A stretch of DNA of 64,000 bases. It comes from Manihot esculenta (Eukaryota; Streptophyta; Magnoliopsida; Malpighiales; Euphorbiaceae). This document shows, piece after piece, positions 33,856-45,018 of this stretch. The notes beneath the pieces are model-generated. The model saw nothing but the letters and a program-made list of their open reading frames with translations. It did not search any database and was not told where the DNA came from. Where the stretch lies: NCBI RefSeq assembly GCF_001659605.2, contig NC_035172.2, positions 15,563,051-15,627,050 of the forward strand, given 5' to 3'. The translations under genes were made by a program, and so were the position numbers. The number at the start of each line of letters is the position of its first letter. Within the stretch, counting starts at the first letter, position 1.

Positions 33856-35950
33856 TGACAGAGCGTATTTTGGGCCATATTATCATGATCTTAATGATGT
33901 TTATTTGCACAGTTTCTGCCTAATTTGGTTGTTTTGTTCATGTTCTACAGAAACTAGGTGTGAAAAGACATTCTGGAGAAAATGTGGTTAAAACTGCCAA
34001 AAAAGTGCCAAATATGGAAAGTTCCAGAAAAGGAAAGTTTTCATATATGGAAAGTTCCAAATAAGGAAAGTTTCATATATGGAAAGTGCCAAACAAGGAA
34101 AGAGTCAAAGAGCGCAGCCAGCAAACTGTCCGAAATTCGAACTGCAGAATCCTTCCTGCCTTGTTTAGAACGTGTGCCAAGAAAGGAAAGTCTTCAAATA
34201 AGGCAAGTTTTCAGAAAAGGAAAGTCTTCAAATGAGGAAAGTGCAGAGGCAAAAGCAAATAAGGAAAGCTCGGTCAGAGGATTATTTAAAATTCAAATCG
34301 CAGATATTTCTTTCCTTATTCAAAGATGTGCACATACTGCAGCAGTCATATCTTCCAATTTAGGCAGCAAGATCTCATGAAGGCACACTTGCCTCTTCTG
34401 CGTTCAACGTTTAAAATTCAAACGAAGGCTCCACCTAAAAAGGAAAGACTTGGCAGATCCACTTTCCCTTCTGCATTCAATGACTGCGCACCACTTGCCT
34501 CTTGCAACACAATCTGCGCGCCACTCCCTATTCAGGAAGGAGATCTCTATGCACTTGGCCTTCATACAGTCCAGATTCATAATTCAATAGAGGATCCATC
34601 TAAATAGGAAGTTTGGACAGCAAATATTTCCTATACAGTGCTGTCCGCGCGCCTACCTCTTCTGCAAAGCCTGATCCGCGCGCCTCCTTCCCTTTCAGTG
34701 CTATCCGCGCGCATGCCTCTCTCCTGCAGAGCAAGCTACGACTTTTCTTCCTCTATTGGCATCCTTGGATCGCTCTTCCTTCCTTTTCAGACACAAGGTA
34801 CGCTCCTTTCCTATTCTGAAAGCCATCTGCGCGCACCTGCCTTCTGAAGTGCATGCACTACGATTCTTTCCTCTTCTGCAACAACTTGGGCAGCAAGTTG
34901 AGTTTGGGCAGCAACTTGGGCAGCCTCTACACTAATAAGGAAGACCTAGGCAGCATCAAAACTCTATAAAAAAGGTACTCTCTTTGGCAGCCACGAATTT
35001 TTTGGACACTTTCAGACTCATCTTCTCCTTCTCCATCCGGATCAAGCAAGGCCGCGCCTCCACCACCTTCGGCTTCTTCTTTTCTTCTTCTACCTTTCTT
35101 TATGGTTTTTGTTTCAGCCATGAGCGGCTGAAACCTTTCATTCTAGTTGAAGATCAAGTGAAGCTTTAATTGTATTGTGGATTGAGAGACTTGGACATTC
35201 ATTGTTTTACCTTTTGTTATTCAATATTCTTGTGATTTCATGCTTAAGGATATTATTGCTTTGTTATTTAAGATCTCCATTGATTTTTGTTGCAAAGTGA
35301 TATATTATTGTTTTGAATGATTTTAAGTCCGTATTTGCTTGAATCGTTTAAACATAAGAACACTTGGTGCACAACCAAGGAAATTGCATGATCTAGTGTT
35401 GTCTCCATGCATGTGGGTGACTAGAATTGGTTCTCTCCATTACTTTATGCGATTGACTTTTGCAAAAGGCCTAAGGCTCAAAGACGTTCTTTGGCAATTG
35501 TTAATTAGTAATTGATTGGTGGACTTTCCCTAATTAATTTAATCTAAAAGAGAGACTATGGATGTGAGAAGCTTCTTCAATCTCCATGGCCAATTTATTG
35601 AATCAACAAAGGAACTTTTGAGTCAATGATCAATCCCATCAACTAAAGTGGATCTAAATCTTCAACTTGAGCTTTTACCATCATTGTTTTACCCTCAATT
35701 TACTTTCTGCTTACTTTTTAATTACTCTTTTCATTAGCTTAATCAAATCAATCTCAATACCCCCATTTTTACTTTACATGCACTTGCACTTTCTTTTCTT
35801 TTCTGCCCTCTTTAATTTGGTCTATTCAAGGAAGGTAAACGAGTATCAATTCCCTGTGGATACGATCCTCTTACCACTGTCTGCAATTTTAATATTGTTG
35901 GTAGTTAAACAGGTTATTTATTTTGACCGGCTTCGACAACCGTTCTGTCA
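33856..35950 (+). repeat. A 5' LTR
   Basis: It runs TGACAGAGCG...GTTCTGTCA. About ten ggaaag words lie at 34010-34270. CG-rich gcgcgc words lie at 34500-34840. TATA box (tataaaaaag) at 34965-34974. The last 100 bases (gagtatcaattccctgtgga, then aggttatttattttgaccgg) resemble the outer end of the B LTRs, showing the two families are related. Confidence 0.95.
34965..34974 (+). promoter_or_regulatory. LTR TATA box (A)
   Basis: tataaaaaag follows the ggaaag and gcgcgc word clusters and is repeated at 42153-42162 in the 3' LTR. Confidence 0.7.
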
Positions 35951-35954
35951 AAAT

Positions 35955-35972
35955 TGGCGCTGTTGCCGGGGA
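35955..35972 (+). other. A primer binding site (Asp tRNA)
   Basis: tggcgctgttgccgggga begins four bases after the LTR and matches the Asp tRNA 3' end with one difference from the site in B (gct for gcc). Confidence 0.88.
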
Positions 35973-36002
35973 GTTGTCTAACTTGTTTATTTTCTTTCTT
36001 TT

Positions 36003-39000
36003 ATGACCAGATCTGGACGCGAGGAAATTCTACCTTACGATCCAGAAATTGAGCGCACAATCAGGAGATTAGGTAAGCAAACAGGTACACATTTGGGGAC
36101 TGCGCAATCCGGATCTGCGCAAAGACACCTTGAAATCGCAGATCAGCCTTCTGAAACCACTCCAACGCATCCTGAACCATCTGAAATGGCTGAAAACGTG
36201 GCACCACCTCCTGTAGATGCTGAACATGCTGTCCGTGAGGAAATACCTCAAGGAAATCCAGCCGTAAGGGCCCCAGAGCCAAGAATAAGAACCATGGGAG
36301 AATGGGCAGTCCCAACAGGTGATCAAGCACCTCTGTGCATCAATTATCCACCTCTGACCGTTCCTTTTGAGCTCAAAACAGGTTTGATTCATATTCTCCC
36401 TAAATTTAGAGGATTAGAAAATGAAAACCCACACAAGCACTTGAAGGAATTCACCATTATTTGTTCATCCATGAGACCTCAAGGAATTACTGAAGAACAT
36501 GTTAGATTAATAACTTTTCCTTTCTCTCTTGAGGACCTTGCTAGAGATTGGTTATTCTATTTGCCACCTGGATCTATAAATTCTTGGGAAGAAATGGTTC
36601 AAACTTTTTTGAACAAATACTTCCCAACATCTAAATCAATTGGCATAATAAGAGAAATAACTAGCATAAGACAGAAACCTGCTGAAGATTTATATGACTA
36701 TTGGGAAAGGTTTGAAAGGCTTTGTACAGGTTGTCCACAACATGATATGACAGACAGGTCCCTTATACAATTTTTCTACGGAGGATTGTTGTCATCAGAA
36801 AGGAGATACATCGATGTAGCCTGTGGGGGATCCATCAAGGAAAAGACACCTGGAGAGATGAGGGAGCTGATCTCCACTCTTGCAGCCTCATCTAGGCAAT
36901 ATGGGGAGGAAAAGCAGATGCAAAGAGGGATCCATGAGGTAAGTAATTCTGATTCTCAAGTTTCAAAGCTAACTTGTCTTGTGGAAAAGCTTCTCCTTAG
37001 CCAAGCTCAACAAGTTCATCAAGTCCAACAGCCTCAGCAACTTCGACCATGTGGTTTATGTGCCTATGTGGGACACCCAACTGATCAATGTCCCACACTT
37101 CAAGAAGAGGACCAGCACGTTAATGCAATTGGAGGATACAACAATCAGGTAAGACGTGATCCTTATTCTAACACATATAACCCAGGTTGGAGAGACCATC
37201 CCAATTTCAGTTACGCCAGGACAAACAATCAGATCAGCCCCAGGAATCAAGTCCAACCAGCACCTGCAAATTCAGACCATGCCATTGGTGAGTTGACAAA
37301 GACGATACAAGTGCTGCAACTGCAGATCGGGGAATTGGCCTCCGCAATGAACAGATCTGGCATTCAAGGTAAGTTACCTTCTCAAACAGAAGACAATCCT
37401 AGAGAGAATGTGAATGCTATAACACTGAGAAGTGGGAAGGAGCTCCAACATACCAAGACAGATGAGCCAGAAACCATTCCTGCGCAAGAATCAGAGGTTT
37501 CAGCTGAAACCACCCCTGCGCAACATCCACCTGAGCCGGCTAGCCATCCTCCTGCGCAAATCGAAGCACCTTCTGCGCAAAAGGATGACCCCCAGGTACG
37601 TTTTCAGATCCCTCCCCCTTTTCCGAAGAGATTTGAGAAAGCACAGAAAGAAAAAGAGGAAAGGGAGATCCTTGACACCTTCAGGAAGGTGCAGATCAAC
37701 ATACCTCTGCTAGATGCTGTGAAGCAGATTCCCAGGTACGCGAAATTTTTGAAAGAACTATGTACCAACAGAAGGAAGCTGGCAGAGAGGGAAAAGGTAA
37801 GTGTAGGTGAAGTTGTGACAGCTGTCATTAAAAGAGAACTTCCAGCCAAGTGTAAGGACAAGGGCATGTTTGCAATCTCTTGTAAGATAGGAAATGTTGG
37901 GATTAGAAAGGCTATGTGTGATCTAGGTGCATCGATAAATGTTATGCCCCTGTCCATTTACAATTCTTTGAATGCAGGTGCACTGAAGGAAACTAGAGTT
38001 GTAATTCAACTAGCTGACAGATCCGTGGTATACCCAAAAGGTGTGCTCGAAGATGTTCTAGTGCAAGTAGATGAGCTTGTCTTCCCAGCAGACTTTTACG
38101 TGATTGACACTAAGGAAGACCGCTGCAGCACATCTTCAGACATCCTTCTTGGACGTCCTTTCTTGAGCACCGCCAGAACCAAAATAGATGTGCACGATGG
38201 TACCTTGACCATGGAATTTGAAGGGGAAGTAATCAAATTTAATGTCTATGATGCAATGAAATTTCCCCATGATTTTTCCCCTGTTTATGGTTTAGACATG
38301 ATTGATTGTTTGAGTCAACAGATTTTTAATGAGAATCATGCTGATGTGCTAAACCGTGACTTGTGCAGGGAATCTGATCTGAAAAATGAAGAGCCAGAAT
38401 TGACAGAAACCGTCTGCAGCATTCAAGAGCTGAGCTGCAAACCACTACAGGAAGAACAGGTGGAAATCGCACCACTCCAGAAAGGACTGCAGGACCAATC
38501 GCAGAAGACCTTTCAGCTTCCGCAGAAAGGCATCCTTAGGCCGCCGAACTCCTCAATGCCTCAATCGGCGCCTCCTGAGCCACTTCCGCAACATCTTCTG
38601 CCTCCAGCTCCAGCGCAAATGGTTCATGAACAAACAGAATCCCCTTCACAACAAATTCTGAAGTCTGAAGAGAGTGAGAATGACCTCTATGAGCAGGTCC
38701 ACTACACCCAGGATGATGAACCATGGTACGCAGATATTGTAAACTACCTTGCTACAGGTAATCTACCTTCTGACATGCCCAAGCACACAAGAGACAAAAT
38801 AAAGAATGATGCAAAGTACTATGTTTGGGATGAACCATACCTGTGGAGACATTGTTCTGATCAGATGATAAGGAGATGCATTCCAGATCAAGAAATCGCT
38901 TCAGTACTCACATTCTGTCACTCATACAGTTGTGGTGGCCATTTCGGACCACGAAAAACAGCTCATAAAATACTTGAATGTGGATTCTTTTGGCCTACTC

Positions 39001-40013
39001 TTTTTCGAGATGCTAATCTGTTTTGCAGGACATGTGGTAGATGCCAACAAACAGGAAATCTTGGCAACAAAAGCCAAATGCCACAAAACCCCATCATGGT
39101 TTGTGAGGTATTTGATGTATGGGGCATAGATTTCATGGGCCCCTTCCCACCTTCTTTTGGATACACTTACATCATTCTTGCAGTGGACTATGTGTCCAAA
39201 TGGGTGGAGGCCAAAGCAACTAAGACAGATGATGCAAGGGCAGTAGTTGATTTTGTAAAAACTAACATTTTTGCTAGGCATGGAGTTCCCAAGGCAATCA
39301 TCAGTGACAGAGGCACCCACTTTTGCAACAAGGTCGTTGCAAATCTTCTCAAGAAGCACAATGTGGTGCACAGAACATCCACCGCATATCATCCGCAGAC
39401 TAATGGACAAGCTGAAGTGTCCAACAGAGAGATCAAAGCCATTCTAGAAAAAACCGTGTCACCTAGCAGAAAAGATTGGAGTACAAAACTGGAAGACGCC
39501 TTGTGGGCATACAGAACAGCCTACAAAACACCCATAGGTATGTCTCCTTATAGACTGGTCTATGGAAAAGCATGTCACCTTCCAGTTGAAATAGAGCACA
39601 AAGCCTACTGGGCTGTCAAGAATTGCAACATGGATCTAAAAGAAGCTGGACACCATCGCAAGTTGCAACTGCAAGAGCTAGAAGAGATAAGAAGAGATGC
39701 ATATGACACTTCGTGGGACTACAAAAGCAAGATCAAGGCCTCCCATGACAACCGAATTTCAAGGAAGCACTTCGAGGTTGGTGATAAAGTCTTACTTTTT
39801 GATTCTCGTTTGAAACTGTTTCCAGGGAAGCTATGATCTAGGTGGATTGGACCATTCATTGTTGAGTACACTTACCCTCATGGAGCAGTAGACATTCGCA
39901 GTATAGATACAGGAAAGCAGTTCAAGGTGAATGGCCATCGCCTGAAGCCTTACTACGAAGGATTCAAAGTACAACTAGTGGAAGAAATTCCACTAGATCG
40001 TCACTCACTCTGA
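36003..40013 (+). CDS. Gag-protease-integrase polyprotein lacking RT and RNase H (A)
   Basis: A single frame of 1,277 codons to a TGA at 39834-39836 (FPGKL-stop-SRWIGPF). The same frame continues to TGA at 40011-40013. Domains by residue: gag capsid about 100-330 ([30 protein letters not shown]); CCHC knuckle about 350 ([14 protein letters not shown]); protease about 620-740 ([27 protein letters not shown]); a Pro/Gln-rich linker about 780-900; then directly the RH-IN junction ([15 protein letters not shown]), integrase zinc finger (CRTCGRCQQ) and the DDE core ([35 protein letters not shown]). No RT or RNase H motif occurs anywhere in the element. Integrase catalytic residues look intact. Confidence 0.88.
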
Positions 40014-41044
40014 ATAGGCTCATCGCACCATGCCAACCACACCAAAGGGAAGTACTCAGTTTCTTTGTTCTTTTATGTTTCTATTACATTGAGGACAATG
40101 TATGATTTAGGTGTGGGGGTACGGCATTTTAATTTTTGCTTTAGATTTTTGCGTCTTTGCTTTCAGTTTTTCAGTTTGCGTTTTTTTTGCTTTCAGATTC
40201 ATGCTTTGCGTTTTGCTTTCAGTTTTTTTTAAAATTTTTCGTTTTTCTTGCTTTCAATAACACACACATCCACAATCTTCTTCTTGATTTGCTTTACTCG
40301 AACTGACAAACTATGTTGAATGAACTTTCTTTCCATGACCCCATTGATGTAATAACTCTCTAAACCTAGGTTGAATCAATTGCAATAAGATGTATTCATG
40401 TTTGGGAATTGCTTTTGAATTGAATCCTTGAGCTTGCCATGGTGAAAAACATACTGATGACCCTCAACTGATGAGAATGAATTGAAAATTGTGTGAATGT
40501 ACTTAATGTGACTTGTTAGCAATTGGTGTTGATTTGCCCAAATCATTGAGAAAAGAAATTCAGAAAAGGCCTAGACTTCATAAGCACAATGTGAAAACTG
40601 TTCCAATGGTCAACAGACTATGAACAGAGGTAGTAGCCACTTGGACAGGTGACCAACTGAGTAACTGGGGGTGGGTATCACCAATATGTACCTTCACGTC
40701 AAAAGGTTGGTGACTTTTCCAAGCAAGTTTAAAGTGCAAAAAGGCTGAATTAAGTACTTCAAGGTAAGGGCAAGCCACTCTGAAAGCTAGATTAAGTCTT
40801 TGAATGAACAAGAACTAATGCATGTATGATCTCTCTCTTGAGGAAAACCAATCCTAGCCATGGTAAGTAAAGGGAAACAAGGAAAGAGGTAAGTAACCTT
40901 GATGCATACATTCTTTATTGCAATGATTCAAAATAGGGGTCTAGAGTAAGAGCTTAAGTGGACATAAAGGATCTAAGTGAAGAGAGTTTGTTCAATTGTG
41001 TTTGTTTGCTTGAGGACAAGCAAAAGGTTAGGTGTGGGGGTATC
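40014..41044 (+). other. A non-coding spacer between pol and 3' LTR, with two polypurine tracts
   Basis: No convincing gene. One tract, aggtgtgggggta, lies at 40109-40121 after attgaggacaatgt. An identical tract lies at 41030-41042 after cttgaggacaagcaaaagg, beside the LTR. 40621-40726 is strongly similar to 22276-22382 (reverse) in element B and includes the G-rich run tgggggtgggta. The layout matches that of B, so it is inherited structure. Confidence 0.8.
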
Positions 41045-43138
41045 TGACAGAGCGTATTTTGGGCCATATTATCATGATCTTAATGATGTTTATTTGCACA
41101 GTTTCTGCCTAATTTGGTTGTTTTGTTCATGTTCTACAGAAACTAGGTGTGAAAAGACATTCTGGAGAAAATGTGGTTAAAACTGCCAAAAAAGTGCCAA
41201 ATATGGAAAGTTCCAGAAAAGGAAAGTTTTCATATATGGAAAGTTCCAAATAAGGAAAGTTTCATATATGGAAAGTGCCAAACAAGGAAAGAGTCAAAGA
41301 GCGCAGCCAGCAAACTGTCCGAAATTCGAACTGCAGAATCCTTCCTGCCTTGTTTAGAACGTGTGCCAAGAAAGGAAAGTCTTCAAATAAGGCAAGTTTT
41401 CAGAAAAGGAAAGTCTTCAAATGAGGAAAGTGCAGAGGCAAAAGCAAATAAGGAAAGCTCGGTCAGAGGATTATTTAAAATTCAAATCACAGATATTTCT
41501 TTCCTTATTCAAAGATGTGCACATACTGCAGCAGTCATATCTTCCAATTTAGGCAGCAAGATCTCATGAAGGCACACTTGCCTCTTCTGCGTTCAACGTT
41601 TAAAATTCAAACGAAGGCTCCACCTAAAAAGGAAAGACTTGGCAGATCCACTTTCCCTTCTGCATTCAATGACTGCGCACCACTTGCCTCTTGCAACACA
41701 ATCTGCGCGCCACTCCCTATTCAGGAAGGAGATCTCTATGCACTTGGCCTTCATACAGTCCAGATTCATAATTCAATAGAGGATCCATCTAAATAGGAAG
41801 TTTGGACAGCAAATATTTCCTATACGTGCTGTCCGCGCGCCTACCTCTTCTGCAAAGCCTGATCCGCGCGCCTCCTTCCCTTTCAGTGCTATCCGCGTGC
41901 ATGCCTCTCTCCTGCAGAGCAAGCCACGACTTTTCTTCCTCTATTGGCATCCTTGGATCGCTCTTCCTTCCTTTTCAGACACAAGGTACGCTCCTTTCCT
42001 ATTCTGAAAGCCATCTGCGCGCACCTGCCTTCTGAAGTGCATGCACTACGATTCTTTCCTCTTCTGCAACAACTTGGGCAGCAAGTTGAGTTTGGGCAGC
42101 AACTTGGGCAGCCTCTACACTAATAAGGAAGACCTAGGCAGCATCAAAACTCTATAAAAAAGGTACTCTCTTTGGCAGCCACGAATTTTTTGGACACTTT
42201 CAGACTCATCTTCTCCTTCTCCATCCGGATCAAGCAAGGCCGCGCCTCCACCACCTTCGGCTTCTTCTTTTCTTCTTCTACCTTTCTTTATGGTTTTTGT
42301 TTCAGCCATGAGCGGCTGAAACCTTTCATTCTAGTTGAAGATCAAGTGAAGCTTTAATTGTATTGTGGATTGAGAGACTTGGACATTCATTGTTTTACCT
42401 TTTGTTATTCAATATTCTTGTGATTTCATGCTTAAGGATATTATTGCTTTGTTATTTAAGATCTCCATTGATTTTTGTTGCAAAGTGATATATTGTTGTT
42501 TTGAATGATTTTAAGTCCGTATTTGCTTGAATCGTTTAAACATAAGAACACTTGGTGCACAACCAAGGAAATTGCATGATCTAGTGTTGTCTCCATGCAT
42601 GTGGGTGACTAGAATTGGTTCTCTCCATTACTTTATGCGATTGACTTTTGCAAAAGGCCTAAGGCTCAAAGACGTTCTTTGGCAATTGTTAATTAGTAAT
42701 TGATTGGTGGACTTTCCCTAATTAATTTAATCTAAAAGAGAGACTATGGATGTGAGAAGCTTCTTCAATCTCCATGGCCAATTTATTGAATCAACAAAGG
42801 AACTTTTGAGTCAATGATCAATCCCATCAACTAAAGTGGATCTAAATCTTCAACTAGAGCTTTTACCATCATTGTTTTACCCTCAATTTACTTTCTGCTT
42901 ACTTTTTAATTACTCTTTTCATTAGCTTAATCAAATCAATCTCAATACCCCCATTTTTACTTTACATGCACTTGCACTTTCTTTTCTTTTCTGCCCTCTT
43001 TAATTTGGTCTATTCAAGGAAGGTAAACGAGTATCAATTCCCTGTGGATACGATCCTCTTACCACTGTCTGCAATTTTAATATTGTTGGTAGTTAAACAG
43101 GTTATTTATTTTGACCGGCTTCAACAACCGTTCTGTCA
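41045..43138 (+). repeat. A 3' LTR
   Basis: 2,094 bp, nearly identical to 33856-35950. TATA box at 42153-42162. It ends GTTCTGTCA, followed by the TSD ccagt. Confidence 0.95.
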
Positions 43139-43850
43139 CCAGTCTATGCCCTGGCACAGTAGAAGACCAGGTGCCCAGTCTATGCCCTGGCACGGTATAT
43201 GGTAAGTATCAGATGTTATGTACAGGAAGACCAGGTGCCCATTCTACGCCCTGGCACGAGGATAGGATGTCGGGACTATTTGGGGACATGACCACCCGAG
43301 TTTATGTGATTTACTTGTGCTGTGATGCATTCCATGAAAGCATGTTTAAGAACTTATTTTATTGTTCTACTCACTGGGCTATAGTAGCTCATCCCACTCC
43401 CTTAACCCCAGTGTTGCAGGTTCAGTGTACAGGGGAAGTTCAGCAGAGTACAGGAAGAGAAAAGAGTTATGTAATAGTATAGTGTGGACATGTAATATTA
43501 ATGAAGTGATGTATAAAGTTCAGTAGAGTGCTTGACCTATTGTATTGTAAATCCCTTGTTATGCATGATCCTGTTTTATGTTTCTTGATGAGAAATGTGT
43601 CGAACCAAGGCTGACATATGGTATGCTGACCCTATGAGAGTGGGTTCTATATGTACAGACATAGTGCATGCAGGTCAAGCTTGGTAAGTGGTAGGAAGGT
43701 TGCTTTCAGGTTTTATTTTTTTTTAATTTTTGATCATGTATGGGATTTATCAGGTACACAGAGTTCATGTTTGGCTTGCTACGGGTTCCGGCGGCCTTAA
43801 GCCGACCTGGATCCTAGCGCTAGTGGCGATCCGATTTTCGGGTCGTTACA
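43139..43850 (+). repeat. T2 5' LTR, segment 3
   Basis: After the TSD it continues the U5 repeats (gaccaggtgcccattctacgc) and ends GGGTCGTTACA. It aligns with 60497-61203. Confidence 0.92.
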
Positions 43851-43870
43851 GATTGGTATCAGAGCCCTAG
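43851..43870 (+). other. T2 primer binding site (initiator Met tRNA)
   Basis: ga, then tggtatcagagcc, directly after the LTR end. Confidence 0.88.
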
Positions 43871-44074
43871 GTTCATATGGTCAGACCTATAGAGAGTGTC
43901 GGGCTCATAGAGGTTAGAGGAGGTCAAGCACAATAAGAAATCATGTCCACTAGGATAGGATGTTGAGTCCTGTCTATTTGATGCTATGAAATGCCATGAT
44001 GTATGCATGTGCAATATTGATATGTGCTTTTGTATGCTGATGTGCTATGTTATGTGTTGTTTTCCAGAGTTAAG

Positions 44075-44633
44075 ATGAGAGGAACTCGTCGATCTGCACG
44101 ATTGAGTGGAGTCCCACCAGAGAGTGAGGGTGCAGATGCTCGTCCTCCTGTGTTGCCAAGGGCGTTGTCTCAGAGAACAAACAGGGAGGGTACGTCAAGG
44201 GACTCTAGAAGGTCTTTTGATGAGAGCAGAAGAGGAACAGTGAGAGGAGGGAGGTCAGAGGAAGTGAGAGAGGCTATGGAGGTTGACTAGAGCAGAGATG
44301 AAAGCATGGATATGGGCAGTTTTGAAGAGGGTATAGGAGAATCTCAGGGAGGCGCTCAGGCCTCGGGATCAGGTTATCCACCCCACTACCCACCTTTTCC
44401 ACAGGACCCGGGGTATCCGATGGGAGGTACGTCGGAGTACTCTAGTTTTGCCCCATATCCTACTTACATGCCTTATATGCCTTATCCTCCTTATTATCCA
44501 CCATATCCCATGTATCCACCTTCACCTATCCATCCAAGTACCGCATACCCAGAGCCAAGTGATACAGTACCTCCTCCACCACCTGAACCAGTAGTCCCTG
44601 CTGTCCAAGTACCTCAACCTAGCTCAGCTGAGG
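44075..44633 (+). pseudogene. T2 gag, N-terminal part (interrupted by T3)
   Basis: The start is the ATG of MRGTRRSARLSG, a few bases after a splice-acceptor-like tgttttccag. The region is acidic, then rich in Pro and Tyr (YPPYYPPYPMYPPSP). An in-frame TAG at 44288-44290 stands where T1 and T3 have Gln (EVD-stop-SRD; EEDQRMD in T3). T3 inserts after QPSSAE, and the frame resumes as GSKVKMIEYLKLDAP at 54566. Confidence 0.88.
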
Positions 44634-45009
44634 TGTAATACCCGGCTAGACTCCGGTATCAGAATTCCTACCGTCCGGTGGAATCTCGGATGTCGGAAGC
44701 CTCTAGTAGGGTAGAAACTTATTTTCATAAAATGTTTTAAGGTATTTCATGGTTTTAAGTAAAATGGAAATGAGTTTTTGCATAAAAATAACCTTGGAGG
44801 AAAACTCAGGTTCGACCGCCGAACCTCAAGTTCGGCCGCCGAACATGCATGCCTTCGGGAGCGCCTTTAGGCCCCTGAAAGCATAAGTGAGGGAAGTCCA
44901 GGTTCGGCCGCCGAACCTCATGTTCGGCCGCCGAACCTCATGTTCGGCCGCCGAACATGGCATGCATGCAGAGGCACGTTCGGCCCCCGAACGTGGCCTG
45001 GCCAGCCAC

Positions 45010-45018
45010 TATAAAAGG
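45010..45018 (+). promoter_or_regulatory. LTR TATA box (T3 5' LTR)
   Basis: tataaaagg lies after ggcctggccagccac and about 55-110 bases downstream of the last palindromic units. Repeated at 52601-52609. Confidence 0.75.

Larger units (their letters stand above)
33856..43138 (+). mobile_element. A: young, RT-less Athila-type Ty3/Gypsy element
   Basis: LTRs 33856-35950 and 41045-43138, perfect TSD ccagt (33851-33855 and 43139-43143), Asp-tRNA primer site, and polypurine tract beside the 3' LTR. By eye the LTRs differ by only six substitutions and one 1-bp indel over about 2.1 kb, so it is the youngest element here. The long ORF encodes gag, protease and integrase but no RT or RNase H. It must have been copied by RT from another element. 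Confidence 0.94.

Noticed and set aside
34613..34819. Small ORFs in the LTRs of element A (also 33982-34607 and the copies at 41171-42035)
   Set aside because: They cover the repeat-word region upstream of the TATA box. The LTR copies differ by a frame-breaking 1-bp indel at about 34636 versus 41826, with no sign of coding constraint.
40014..41044. Env-like gene in element A, as in some Athila elements
   Set aside because: No ORF above about 77 codons, no transmembrane stretch, and the region is better explained by conserved non-coding sequence and two polypurine tracts.
43851..43870. tRNA gene fragments at the primer sites
   Set aside because: Only about 13-18 bases match a tRNA 3' end and each lies directly after an LTR, as expected of primer binding sites.
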